From Nocardia sp. SYP-A9097 (GTDB lineage Bacteria; Actinomycetota; Actinomycetes; Mycobacteriales; Mycobacteriaceae), in NCBI RefSeq assembly GCF_009649815.1, contig NZ_WJIC01000008.1, positions 62,001 to 126,000 of the forward strand: 64,000 nucleotides of DNA, read 5' to 3'. The notes beneath the pieces were generated by a model, which saw nothing but the letters and a program-made list of their open reading frames with translations, was not told where the DNA came from and did no database searches. The position numbers were made by a program, and so were the translations under genes. This document shows, one piece after another, positions 17,851 to 26,403 of the stretch. How positions within the stretch are numbered: position 1 is the stretch's first letter; every line of letters begins with the position of its first letter.

Positions 17851-19713
17851 ATGGAGTCGGGAGCGACCGGTAACGACCGAACCGGCTGGCCTGGTCTGTT
17901 GAACAGCGCCCGGGACGGGAAACTGAAACTCCTCAATGTCGACAGCGATTCGCTGCGCGCGCTCAACAAACAGTGTGAGGACCTGGTGGCAGTCGTCCTG
18001 GGTCTCATCAAGGTGATCGAAGACCTGAAATGGGCGCGATTCATCGACCTGGCGAACGACGGGTTCTGGCGGTACAACAACCACAACCAGACCACGGTCC
18101 TGGCCAGTATGCGGATGCTGCTTCAGAAGATTCATGATAATTCGACGATCGACCTCGTCGACGTCCTGAAGAATCATCAGGCGATCATCACCGATATGGC
18201 CAATACGTTCATCAACGCGGATAAACAGTACAGCGCCGCCGACGGCCAGAGTGCCGTCACCTTCACCACGCCGGGTGCGAACGAATTCGGCGGTGCGACC
18301 GGTGCGATGGCGCAATCGCACCGGATCTCCGGCGGCGAGTGGATGAACGGCACATTCAGCGGCGGGGGCGGGTCGGGAGCCGGCTTCGACCCGCGTGCCA
18401 AGGACGCGATCGGGCCGACCATCGAAAGTGGCAGCTATTTCGTATTGAAGGATTTCGCGAATATCGCCGACATGTTCGAGCGGGCCGACGGTTTCATCTG
18501 GGATTTGGCCGGGACCTGGCATCAGATCGGGTCGATCTGGGGCGAGGCGGTAGAGTCGTTCCGAACGAATAACCGGGCCGTCTTCAAGAATCAGAATTGG
18601 CAGGGTGCGGGCGCCGAGAACGCGGTCAAATATCTCGACAACTACATTGCCGCGGGAAAAGACCTGCAGAAGGCAATCCTGGCGGTGTCGACGGTGCTGG
18701 CCGATACCGGCGACTTCGGTCTCTATTGCTACAGCCATCTGCCGCGGTACAGCCAGATGACATTCAATGACGACGATTCCATCAAGAAGGTCAACGGCTG
18801 GGCTGCGGACAAGGACCTGGCCGCCGTCCGAACCTGGTGGGACGGTCACGAAGGCGGCGGCGCGAAAGGCTATGTCGACGGGCTCGCGATCCTGGCCGGG
18901 ATGGTTCCCGCATTCACCGACCCGAGCACCAGCGGCCCGAGCGGAGGCGGTAGCAGCGGAGGCAGTGGTGGTGGCAGCGGCGGAAACGGCGGCGGAGGCA
19001 GCGGCGACGGAACCGGAGGAGGCAGCGGCGATGGCGGCGGCAGCAGCGGCAGCGGCAGCGGTGGCGGCGAGGGCAGCAGTAGCGGTGGTGGCGGCGGTCC
19101 GACCAAACCCTCCGCGAGCATGCCGCACGGCAATCCGTTCTCGTCCTCGCCTACCGGCCCGGTCGATCCGCTGGCCTTCCATTCGGCTCCGACCGGCCCA
19201 GCCGATGCGCTGAGTGGCACGTCCGGACCGCTGTCGACATTGGCGAATATGTTGCAGCAGTTGAGTTCCGGAATGCCGACCGGCCCGCTGAGCGTCTCCG
19301 GTCCGTGGGATACCACCGGCCCCTGGCTGGCCAGCGGTCCGTGGGGCGCGTCCGGCCCGTTCGGATTCAATATGGACCCGGCCGGCGTCGGCGGCGGCGC
19401 GGGTGGTGGCGGCGCCGGCCCCTCCGGGTTACCGAATCCCTTGGACGACAAGCTGTTTCCCCGTGCGGGTGCACCCGGCGCCGGTATGCCGCCGCAGACC
19501 GATCCGGCCGGTGGCCGCGCGGGCCCGGCCGTCACCTCCGGTATGCCCATGGGCGGCATGATGGGCGGTATGCCGATGGGCGGCGGTATGGGTGGCGCCC
19601 AGGCCGGCCAGCAGAAGGAGCGCAAACGCGCCGCCTACCTGGACGGCAAGGAGCATCTGGACGAAGCCGTCGGCGAGGATCCGCTGTCGGTCCGGCCCAT
19701 CATCGACCGCTGA
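17851..19713 (+). CDS. Large WXG-type ESX substrate with Gly-rich linker, plus-strand copy
   Basis: 620 residues. Residues 1-361 are the near-duplicate of the minus-strand protein at 15770 (well over 80% identical by eye), with the WxG turn NWQGAGAENAV near 251. A Gly/Ser linker follows (about 362-415), then a Pro/Gly/Trp-rich part with repeated SGPW/TGPW units. The C-terminal module (KLFPRAG, GMPMGGMMGG, KERKRAAYLDGKEHLDEA, VRPIIDR) matches the tail of the protein at 12516-14150. It is therefore a mosaic of two neighbours. It is followed at 33 bp by a glycosyltransferase gene on the same strand, so an operon is likely. Confidence 0.78.
   Translation: MESGATGNDRTGWPGLLNSARDGKLKLLNVDSDSLRALNKQCEDLVAVVLGLIKVIEDLKWARFIDLANDGFWRYNNHNQTTVLASMRMLLQKIHDNSTIDLVDVLKNHQAIITDMANTFINADKQYSAADGQSAVTFTTPGANEFGGATGAMAQSHRISGGEWMNGTFSGGGGSGAGFDPRAKDAIGPTIESGSYFVLKDFANIADMFERADGFIWDLAGTWHQIGSIWGEAVESFRTNNRAVFKNQNWQGAGAENAVKYLDNYIAAGKDLQKAILAVSTVLADTGDFGLYCYSHLPRYSQMTFNDDDSIKKVNGWAADKDLAAVRTWWDGHEGGGAKGYVDGLAILAGMVPAFTDPSTSGPSGGGSSGGSGGGSGGNGGGGSGDGTGGGSGDGGGSSGSGSGGGEGSSSGGGGGPTKPSASMPHGNPFSSSPTGPVDPLAFHSAPTGPADALSGTSGPLSTLANMLQQLSSGMPTGPLSVSGPWDTTGPWLASGPWGASGPFGFNMDPAGVGGGAGGGGAGPSGLPNPLDDKLFPRAGAPGAGMPPQTDPAGGRAGPAVTSGMPMGGMMGGMPMGGGMGGAQAGQQKERKRAAYLDGKEHLDEAVGEDPLSVRPIIDR
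18451..18530. repeat. 80-bp perfect inverted repeat arm (partner 16944-17023)
   Basis: Identical to the reverse complement of 16944-17023. The arms are 1427 bp apart (inner ends 17023 and 18451) and could support inversion or conversion between the paralogues. Confidence 0.85.
18943..19101 (+). repeat. Gly/Ser-rich coding repeat tract
   Basis: About 160 bp of GGC/GGA/AGC codon repeats encoding a Gly-Ser linker. It corresponds in position to the longer tract at 16197-16537 in the paralogue, showing length change between the copies. Confidence 0.8.
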
Positions 19714-19746
19714 GCCAGCGCCGCATCCCGACCCTTCGAGCCGAAT

Positions 19747-20838
19747 GTGAACCCTCCCATGCGTTTTCACGTCGTCAACCTGCCCAACACGCAGACCACC
19801 AAGCACTATCAGCCGTGCGCGTACACCCAGAAGAACCGGCGCTTCGCGGACATGATGATGGGTTTGGGTCACGAGGTCTTCCTGTACGGGGGCGAGGAGA
19901 ACGACGCGGCCTGCACCGAATTCGTCACCATCGCCACGAAGGCGGAGCAGGCCGAATGGTTCGGCGGCAACGACCTTTACAAGGAACTCAACAATCTCAC
20001 CTGGAACCCCTACGACCCGCACTGGCTGACGACCAATGAGCGTGCGGTCACCGAGATCGCCAAGCGCAAACAGGACCGCGATTTCATCGGCGTGCTGGGC
20101 GGCAGCTGTCAGAAGTCGATCGCGGACACGTTTCCGGAGTTGATGACGGTCGAGTTCGGCATCGGCTACAGCGGGGTGTTCTCCAACTATCGGGTCTTCG
20201 AGAGTTATGCGTGGATGCACGCGGTCTACGGTTCGCGCACCACGGTGCCCGGGGTGATGAGCGCGCGCGGCCGGTTCTTCGACGCCGTGATCCCGAATTA
20301 CTATGAGGTGGAGGACTTTCCGTTCTCCGCCGAGAAGGACGACTACTTCCTCTTCATCGGCCGCCTGGTCGAGGCGAAGGGTATCCAGATCGCCATCGAC
20401 ACGTGTACGCGGCTCGGTGTGAAGCTGGTGGTCGCGGGTGCCGGACAGGTCCCGGATTCCGATGTGGTCGAGTACGTGGGCGTGGTGGATCATGTCCGCC
20501 GGGGTGAGCTGATGTCCCGTGCCCGTGGGGTTTTCGTGCCGTCGCTGTATCTGGAGCCGTTCGGTGGTGTGCATGCCGAGGCGATGCTCTGCGGCACGCC
20601 GGTGATCACCACCGACTGGGGTGTCTTCACCGAAACCGTCCAGCAGGGGGTGCAGGGCTTCCGCTGCCGTAATCTGCGCGAATTCTGCGATGCCGCGGAC
20701 TCGGTCGACAAGCTCGACTATCAGGCGATCCGCGATTACGCGATCGGCAAGTTCTCCACCGATGTAGTCGGCCCCCAGTACGAGGCGTATTTCGAACGCC
20801 TCCAAACCCTTTGGGGCGAGGGTTGGTACGCGGCGTAA
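19747..20838 (+). CDS. GT4-type (GT-B fold) glycosyltransferase
   Basis: 363 residues. A C-terminal nucleotide-sugar domain has FIGRLVEAKGIQIAI (about 202-216), VPSLYLEPFGGVHAEAMLCG (about 269-288, the E-x7-E donor motif of GT4 enzymes) and GTPVITTDWGVFTETV. The N-terminal acceptor domain starts FHVVNLPNTQTTKHYQPCAY. It transfers a sugar from an activated donor; the acceptor cannot be read. The start is GTG at 19747; an ATG at 19759 (MRFHVV) is also possible, and neither has a strong ribosome site. It lies 33 bp after the ESX substrate gene and 11 bp before the next glycosyltransferase. Confidence 0.85.
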   Translation: MNPPMRFHVVNLPNTQTTKHYQPCAYTQKNRRFADMMMGLGHEVFLYGGEENDAACTEFVTIATKAEQAEWFGGNDLYKELNNLTWNPYDPHWLTTNERAVTEIAKRKQDRDFIGVLGGSCQKSIADTFPELMTVEFGIGYSGVFSNYRVFESYAWMHAVYGSRTTVPGVMSARGRFFDAVIPNYYEVEDFPFSAEKDDYFLFIGRLVEAKGIQIAIDTCTRLGVKLVVAGAGQVPDSDVVEYVGVVDHVRRGELMSRARGVFVPSLYLEPFGGVHAEAMLCGTPVITTDWGVFTETVQQGVQGFRCRNLREFCDAADSVDKLDYQAIRDYAIGKFSTDVVGPQYEAYFERLQTLWGEGWYAA

Positions 20839-20849
20839 GGCGGCCGGCC

Positions 20850-22397
20850 ATGCCGACAGAACCGGTGCGCCGGAATCTGGTGGTGCTGCGCGCGGGCGAC
20901 TCGTCCCTGCACGAGCAGTGGCTTGCCGGACCGCAGCCGCGGAACTGGGATTTCGTGGTCAGCTATTTCGGCGACGATCCGATGCGCTATCGCACCGGCG
21001 ATGTGACCCGCCTGGACCGCAAAGGCCCGAAATGGCCTGCGCTGCAACATGTTCTCACGGTGGACCTGGCCGAGGTGATCGACCGCTACGACTATGTCTG
21101 GCTCCCCGACGACGACCTGGCCACCGACACCGCCGCCATCAACGAGCTGTTCGACCGCACCGCCCGCTACCGGCTGTCCCTCGCCCAGCCCGCCCTCACC
21201 GAGGACAGCTTCTTCACCCACGAGATCACGTTGGTGGATCGCCGTTTCGAGCTGCGCTACACCAATTTCGTGGAAATCATGGCCCCCTGCTTCAGCCGCG
21301 ACTTCCTCACCCGCTGCCTGCCCACCTTCGGCAAATCGCAAACCGGTTGGGGTCTGGACTTCCATTGGCCGCGTTTCGCCCCGCACACCGGGGCCCTGGC
21401 CATTATCGACGCGGTCACGGTCCGGCACACCAGACCGGTGGGCGGCCCCAACCTGACAGCGGCCCGAGCCGCCGGCGTGGACCCCGTCCTCGAGTACCGC
21501 GACTACCTGCTCGAGCATGAAATCTACGACCTCACCACCGCGGTCCACCGGGGCGTCGGCGCGACCACCCGATCCCCCGCGGCCGAGCCGACCGCCATCT
21601 GCGTAACCATCGACGAGCTCCGCCCCGACACCGCCTCCTGGTTCGAATACCATTGCGCCCGAGCCGATCTCATTATCGCCTTCGCCGCCGACCCCGCCGT
21701 CCGGGCCGCGATCGAAGACCTCACCGCCGACCACCCCGTACTCCTGTGTGACAGCACCCCGACCGCCGAGCAGCCGGTCGACTCCACCGAGCAGGAGATC
21801 GCCAATATCGCGGTCGCCGTCACCGCCGCGCGCGCCGCCGACATGGCATGGTTACTCCCCCTGAGCCCCGATGAACTCTTCTACGACGACGGCCGCCGCC
21901 GCTGGCAAATCCCCGGAGCCGGCCAGGTAACCTTCATCGCCCACGAAGCGGTCCCGTCGGCACACCCGGTGACCAACCCGTTCTCGGCCTGCACCGTATT
22001 CCGCACCAGCGGCCGCTCCCCCTTCCTGGACACCCCCGCCGTCCGCAGCGCCGTCCGCCTGACCGGCACCGTCGCCCCCCTGGACCGCCACACCTTCACC
22101 GGCTTCACCGGCGCGAGCGGCGCGGTAACCGCCCCGGTGGTCCTGCACTACCCCTACGCCAGCTTCGAATCCTGGCTGACCCGCGCCGACCGGGTAGCCC
22201 GCACCGCAGGCCCCACCGCCCGCCAATTCGCCCAGCACTCCCGAGGACTCCTCCAGGTAGCCGTAGCGCACAGCACCCTCGAAGGCGCCCGCCCCTGCTT
22301 CCAAGCCGCCATCCCCACCCCCGCCATCATCGACCACCTGATCAGCACAGGCGAACTCTTCCGAGCCGACCCCCTCCGCTCCCTCCCCCCGCCATGA
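20850..22397 (+). CDS. DUF707-domain glycosyltransferase with second C-terminal domain
   Basis: 515 residues. Residues 5-215 match DUF707 putative glycosyltransferases: RNLVVLRAGDSSLHEQWL, VSYFGDD, KGPKWPAL, then YDYVWLPDDDLATDT with the DDD metal/donor motif, TNFVEIMAPCFSR, GWGLDFHWP. Residues about 245-515 form a second domain with AWLLPLSPDELFYDD, resembling the DxD/E region of GT-A enzymes of the GT2/GT92 kind, so the protein may be bifunctional. The ATG at 20850 is chosen over the frame's earlier start because it gives MPTEPVRRNLVVLRAGD. The 3' third uses many CCC codons. Confidence 0.75.
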   Translation: MPTEPVRRNLVVLRAGDSSLHEQWLAGPQPRNWDFVVSYFGDDPMRYRTGDVTRLDRKGPKWPALQHVLTVDLAEVIDRYDYVWLPDDDLATDTAAINELFDRTARYRLSLAQPALTEDSFFTHEITLVDRRFELRYTNFVEIMAPCFSRDFLTRCLPTFGKSQTGWGLDFHWPRFAPHTGALAIIDAVTVRHTRPVGGPNLTAARAAGVDPVLEYRDYLLEHEIYDLTTAVHRGVGATTRSPAAEPTAICVTIDELRPDTASWFEYHCARADLIIAFAADPAVRAAIEDLTADHPVLLCDSTPTAEQPVDSTEQEIANIAVAVTAARAADMAWLLPLSPDELFYDDGRRRWQIPGAGQVTFIAHEAVPSAHPVTNPFSACTVFRTSGRSPFLDTPAVRSAVRLTGTVAPLDRHTFTGFTGASGAVTAPVVLHYPYASFESWLTRADRVARTAGPTARQFAQHSRGLLQVAVAHSTLEGARPCFQAAIPTPAIIDHLISTGELFRADPLRSLPPP

Positions 22398-23189
22398 AAT
22401 AGTCGGCACCGCACGCCCAGCCCTTGCCGCTAACCCTGGGCACTCCGAATCATATTGCCGCCCAGCATGATCGGAGATCGTGCAGCAACCAGCTCTCGAA
22501 CGAGTCCGATGGCCGTGAAGCCAACTCTGTTGGCCAACAGCACATCTCAGACTGCTCAGATGCTGCACAATGGAACCGATGGTTCGCTTGGGGACCTGAG
22601 AGTGTGGTGGCGTCATGGCCAAGTCCGACGAAGGCCCAGCACGTCGTATTTCGACCCGCAGCCTGCCGCGGCTCCGGACGGATCTGCTCGTTCAAGCCGA
22701 ATGCGGCCAGGTTGAATCAGCAGCGTCCTTGGCGAACACGCATGACGTTGGAATCGTGTACTCGGCAAGTAGTGGCCGGCGCTAGCGAAGACAGCGCCAC
22801 GTAGATTGCGCAGCAGCCATCCAACTCACACATAAACGTGCACCGCGCGCGGACATCCTGCTCGACGCGAACCTTTACACCGGCAGTAGGCGCAAGCCGG
22901 CCGGCGAGCCACTCACCCAAGACTGGATCACCTTTCAGCGGCGACACCAATTGCCCTGGGCAATGACCGATTCCGGGTACTGCGCCGCCACCGACAGAGC
23001 AGGGCTCACCTCAGGAGCGCTGAACCCCCTTCGGCGACACCGAGAGTCATACGCGCACAGTCTTCGACTCGACACCCATACGGACCCTCCGACACCTCGA
23101 ACCATCTCGCATCTTGCCTTCGATATCGGAAACATGCCCTACCCGTTTCGCATGCACGCAAGTATCACTGCCGAGATCGGGGCCGATAC
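22398..23189. other. Gene-poor, lower-GC region with possible decayed coding sequence
   Basis: About 790 bp with visibly lower GC than the flanks and no convincing gene. Short open frames exist on both strands but none has a ribosome site plus a recognisable product. The most protein-like stretch is plus-strand 22786-23040, which reads ADILLDANLYTGSRRKPAG followed by ITFQRRHQLPWAMTDSGY with no start codon, as in the remnant of a larger gene of unknown family. Confidence 0.4.
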
Positions 23190-23220
23190 CCGAAAACCCA
23201 GGCACGGCCTGGGTTTTCGG
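23190..23220 (-). terminator. Hairpin downstream of the lipid-transfer operon
   Basis: A perfect 14-bp stem (23190-23203 with 23207-23220; arm CCGAAAACCCAGGC) with a 3-base loop lies 28 bp past the stop of the minus-strand gene at 23248. The arms carry A4/T4 runs, consistent with an intrinsic terminator. Confidence 0.75.
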
Positions 23221-23247
23221 AGGGGTGAAGCTCGATGGTCCGCCGAT

Positions 23248-24447
23248 TCAGCGGGTGACGATGGTTGCCGAACCGTGGCCGAAGAGGCCCTGATTCACGG
23301 CGATACCGGCGCGGGCGTTCTCGACCTGGCGGCCGTCGGCCTGGCCGCGCAGCTGCCAGGTGAGTTCGCAGATCTGGGCGATGGCCTGGGCGGGGATGGC
23401 CTCACCGAAGCAGGCCAGACCGCCACTGGGGTTGACCGGTACGCGGCCACCCAATGTTGTTGCGCCACTGCGCAACAGCTCTTCGGCACCGCCGACTTCG
23501 CAGAGTCCGATGTCCTCGTACCAGTCCAATTCCAGTGCGGTGGACAGGTCGTAGACCTCCGCGAAGGACAGGTCCTCGGGGCCGATTCCGGCCTCTTCGT
23601 ACGCGGCATGCGCGATGGCGGAGCGGAAGGTACGCGGCTGCGGCTCGACGGCCACCGAGGAGTCCGTCGAGAAATCGGGCAGATCGACCACGGTCTTCGG
23701 GAAGGTCGGGGTCACCGTCGACAGCGCGCTGATCCGGACCGGGTCGGCGATACCGTGTTTGCGCGCGTACTCCATCGACGTCAGTACCAGCGCGGCACCG
23801 CCGTCACTGGTCGCGCAGATATCGAGCAGCCGCAGCGGATCCGAGACGATGGCCGAGGCGGCGATCTCCTCGGCCGAAACCTCTTTGCGGTAGCGGGCAT
23901 TCGGGTTGTTCAGCCCGTGCCGCGCGTTCTTCACCTTCACCGCGGCGAAATCGTCGAGGGTGGCACCGTGCAAGGCCATCCGGCGGCGCGCATACAGCGC
24001 GAAGTAGATGGGATTGGTGGCACCGAGCAGATGGAAGCGCAGCCAATCCGGATCATCGCGGCGCTCACCACCGACGGGCTGGAAGAAGCCCTTCGGGGTG
24101 GTATCCGCGCCGACCACCAGCGCTACATCGGTCAGCCCCGCCAAGATCTGGGCGCGAGCATTGGCGATGGCCTGCGCACCGGACGCACACGCGGCGTAAC
24201 TGCTGGAGATCCGCGCACCCGACCAGCCCAGCGCCTGCGCGAAAGTCGCGCCCGCGACGAACCCGGGGTAGCCGTTGCGAATGGTGTCCGCGCCCGCGAT
24301 GTATCCGACATCGCGATGGTCCACACCCGCGTCGGCGAGCGCGGCCCGCGCCGCGACCAGCCCGTATTCGACGAAATTGCGTCCCCACTTACCCCACGGG
24401 TGCATGCCCGCGCCGAGGACGGCGATATCGCGATTCGTATCAGTCAT
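23248..24447 (-). CDS. Thiolase-like lipid-transfer protein (Ltp family)
   Basis: 399 residues. It begins RDIAVLGAGMHPWGKW and has the thiolase-fold nucleophile region SSYAACASGAQAI (Cys about 87), DPLRLLDICATSDGGAA, and the C-terminal PVNPSGGLACFGEAIPA typical of SCP-2-type thiolases and Ltp proteins. Family members act in sterol and acyl-CoA side-chain degradation, often as aldolases with a DUF35 partner; such a partner is encoded just upstream with an 8-bp overlap. The start MTDTNRD has GGAGG upstream. The precise substrate cannot be read. Confidence 0.88.
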   Translation of the reverse strand: MTDTNRDIAVLGAGMHPWGKWGRNFVEYGLVAARAALADAGVDHRDVGYIAGADTIRNGYPGFVAGATFAQALGWSGARISSSYAACASGAQAIANARAQILAGLTDVALVVGADTTPKGFFQPVGGERRDDPDWLRFHLLGATNPIYFALYARRRMALHGATLDDFAAVKVKNARHGLNNPNARYRKEVSAEEIAASAIVSDPLRLLDICATSDGGAALVLTSMEYARKHGIADPVRISALSTVTPTFPKTVVDLPDFSTDSSVAVEPQPRTFRSAIAHAAYEEAGIGPEDLSFAEVYDLSTALELDWYEDIGLCEVGGAEELLRSGATTLGGRVPVNPSGGLACFGEAIPAQAIAQICELTWQLRGQADGRQVENARAGIAVNQGLFGHGSATIVTR

Positions 24448-24886
24448 TGACCGGCCTCCACATCCACACCGTGTGCTCCGCTTCGTCGTCCTCGTACAGC
24501 ACACCGGAGGTCAATTCGACCGGCATGCCGACGGCCAGGTCATCGACGGTGAGGCCGCGCACGACCTGTCCGAGAATCACCATCTGCTCGACCTCGAGCT
24601 CGACCGCCGCGACGACATACGGCACGAACGGATCCGGCGAGACGTACGGCGCGGGCGGCTTGTACCGGGCATCGGCGTACGACCAGATCCGGCCACGCGT
24701 GGAAAACAGGTATTCGACCAGCTCGGAGCCGTCGTGCGTACCCGTGCACTGCGGATTACGACAGGCGAGGGTGTTCTTGGGGAAATACGGTGTGCCGCAA
24801 TCATTACAGCGACTTCCCTGAAGACGCACCACACCGTCATCCGCAGTGAACCAGTCGGCCACGGCGGGGCGTTGTTCTTTCTGCAC
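24440..24886 (-). CDS. DUF35 OB-fold acyl-CoA-associated protein
   Basis: 148 residues. It has a four-Cys zinc ribbon near the N-terminus (CNDCGTPYFPKNTLACRNPQC, about 26-46) followed by an OB-fold part (VPYVVAAVELEVEQMVILGQV). This is the rubredoxin-like plus OB layout of DUF35 proteins that pair with Ltp thiolases. The GTG at 24884-24886 gives MQKEQRPAVADWF; longer frames upstream run into the divergent gene's leader. It overlaps the Ltp gene, so the two products probably form one complex. Confidence 0.85.
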   Translation of the reverse strand: MQKEQRPAVADWFTADDGVVRLQGSRCNDCGTPYFPKNTLACRNPQCTGTHDGSELVEYLFSTRGRIWSYADARYKPPAPYVSPDPFVPYVVAAVELEVEQMVILGQVVRGLTVDDLAVGMPVELTSGVLYEDDEAEHTVWMWRPVND

Positions 24887-24963
24887 AACCCCGACGGTAT
24901 AGGAACACGTTCTACTTTGGAGCCGAAATCCGTCACAGCGCCACCCGCCCGGAGGTACCGTGG

Positions 24964-25764
24964 GTGCGGACCGAGGAGTACCGCAACGCAATGGGCACCA
25001 AAGCTATTGACCCGCAGTCGATCCGCAATGTCACCATTATCGGCGAGCCCGACGAGACGAAACGCGTGGTCCACCGCCTGCACCGCAGCTGCGGCCCGGA
25101 ATCCGTCATCCGCTGGTCCGCGAGCCGGGTCGAGCACACCATCCGCGTCGCCGAACTATCCAGCCACGCGCCCGTTCTCGACCTCGAACGCGCGATCCGA
25201 GTCGCCGATGGCGTCATCGCGGTCGTACACGCCGCCACCCCGCGCGCCCCGCAACTCGAAACGATCCTGCGCATTGCCGACGACCATCAGGTCGCCCGCC
25301 TCTGCCTGATCGACGGACTCGATCACCCCGGCGCCGACTTCGACCGCTGCGTCCGCACCATCGCCGGCATCCGCGGCGCGGTACCCCTCACCCTGCAAAT
25401 TCCCATCGGCAGCGGCGCCGGCTTCGAAGGCGTAATCGACCTGCTGCCCATGTGGGCCCTGGAATCCCTGGCCGTCGAAATCTACGGCCCCCATTGGAAA
25501 CTCGCCGAACAGCGCTACCAGATGCTCGTGAAAACGGTAATGGAGCAGGACACCCCCGACTCCAATGCCTTCCAAGCCCTACGCGATATCCCACTCGAAC
25601 AACTGCACCAGCGCATTCGCTCACTGACTCGCATCGGCGATATAGTGCCGATCCTCTGCCGCACACCACCCAGCGGCGGCGACATCTCGGTGCTCGACGC
25701 CATCGTCCGATATCTGCCATCCCCGATGGATGTCTGCCAGCCGGAACACGCCCTCGACTATTAG
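24964..25764 (+). CDS. Degenerate, truncated EF-G-like G-domain protein
   Basis: 266 residues that align only with domain I (G domain plus G' insert) of elongation factor G: IRNVTIIGEPDETKR at the P-loop position, IRVADGVIAVVHAATPRAPQ, the segment LCLIDGLDHPGADFDRCV at the NKMD position, LQIPIGSGAGFEGVIDLLPM, and an end at DAIVRYLPSPMDV where domain I of EF-G stops. The P-loop Gly-Lys-Thr is replaced by ETKR, and NKxD by IDGLD, so GTP binding is probably lost. Domains II-V are absent. The start may be GTG 24964 (GGAGG 9 bases upstream) or ATG 24991 (MGTKAIDP). It is divergent from the DUF35 gene. The function is unknown. Confidence 0.78.
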   Translation: MRTEEYRNAMGTKAIDPQSIRNVTIIGEPDETKRVVHRLHRSCGPESVIRWSASRVEHTIRVAELSSHAPVLDLERAIRVADGVIAVVHAATPRAPQLETILRIADDHQVARLCLIDGLDHPGADFDRCVRTIAGIRGAVPLTLQIPIGSGAGFEGVIDLLPMWALESLAVEIYGPHWKLAEQRYQMLVKTVMEQDTPDSNAFQALRDIPLEQLHQRIRSLTRIGDIVPILCRTPPSGGDISVLDAIVRYLPSPMDVCQPEHALDY

Positions 25765-25785
25765 CGCGGTAGTCATGGTGAATCG

Positions 25786-26403
25786 CTATGGGCTGCTGCT
25801 CAGCAGATCTCGGCGCAGGATGTCGGTCAGGCCGCGAATGGCCGAGACCATATCGAACGAATCGTCGATGAGCCACTGCTCCTCCAGACCGGAGATCGTG
25901 GCGATAATGACCGAGGCCAATGCGGCGGGATCGACGTCGGCCCGCGCTTCGCCGGCGCTGACCGCTTGTTCGATCAGGCCGGACAGGTCTGTACGCATTC
26001 TGTGCAGGCGTTCCTGCGCCCACACCCGGGCGGCTTCGGGCGCATTGTCGGTATTGAAGATGCCGACGTGTACGAGCTTGATCAGTTCCCGGTTCTGCTG
26101 ATTCCGAGCGACGATCGCCTCGATGATATCGAATGCCCGCACCAGTGCCGGGCCTTCGTACTCCCGATCGGCATCGACCGATTCCAGTGTCTGGCGGTCC
26201 ATTTCGGCGAGCACACCGGTCAGCAGCACTTCCTTGTCGGGGAAATGATGCAGCAGACCGGACTGTGAAATCCCGGCCGCGCGGGCGACCGCGATCAAAG
26301 AGGTTCCGGGATAGCCGTTCGCGGCGAACAGGGTGATCGCCGCCCCGATAATGCGGGCGCGGCTGGCGGGCCCGGTCACTTCGGCGTCGCGGGTCCGCGC
26401 CAT
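25786..26403 (-). CDS. TetR-family transcriptional regulator
   Basis: 205 residues. An N-terminal helix-turn-helix is at about 16-62 (RARIIGAAITLFAANGYPGT, SLIAVARAAGISQSGLLHHFPDKEVLL), followed by an all-helical ligand domain. The start ATG has AGGAG nine bases upstream. It is convergent with the EF-G-like gene (21 bp) and divergent from the two tandem secreted-protein genes, with a 7-5-7 palindrome at 26499 between them that could be its operator. Confidence 0.9.
   Translation of the reverse strand: MARTRDAEVTGPASRARIIGAAITLFAANGYPGTSLIAVARAAGISQSGLLHHFPDKEVLLTGVLAEMDRQTLESVDADREYEGPALVRAFDIIEAIVARNQQNRELIKLVHVGIFNTDNAPEAARVWAQERLHRMRTDLSGLIEQAVSAGEARADVDPAALASVIIATISGLEEQWLIDDSFDMVSAIRGLTDILRRDLLSSSP

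Noticed and set aside
22951..24450. 500-codon plus-strand frame over the lipid-transfer gene
   Set aside because: The opposite strand encodes a clear Ltp thiolase with ribosome site and partner overlap; this frame has no recognisable product.
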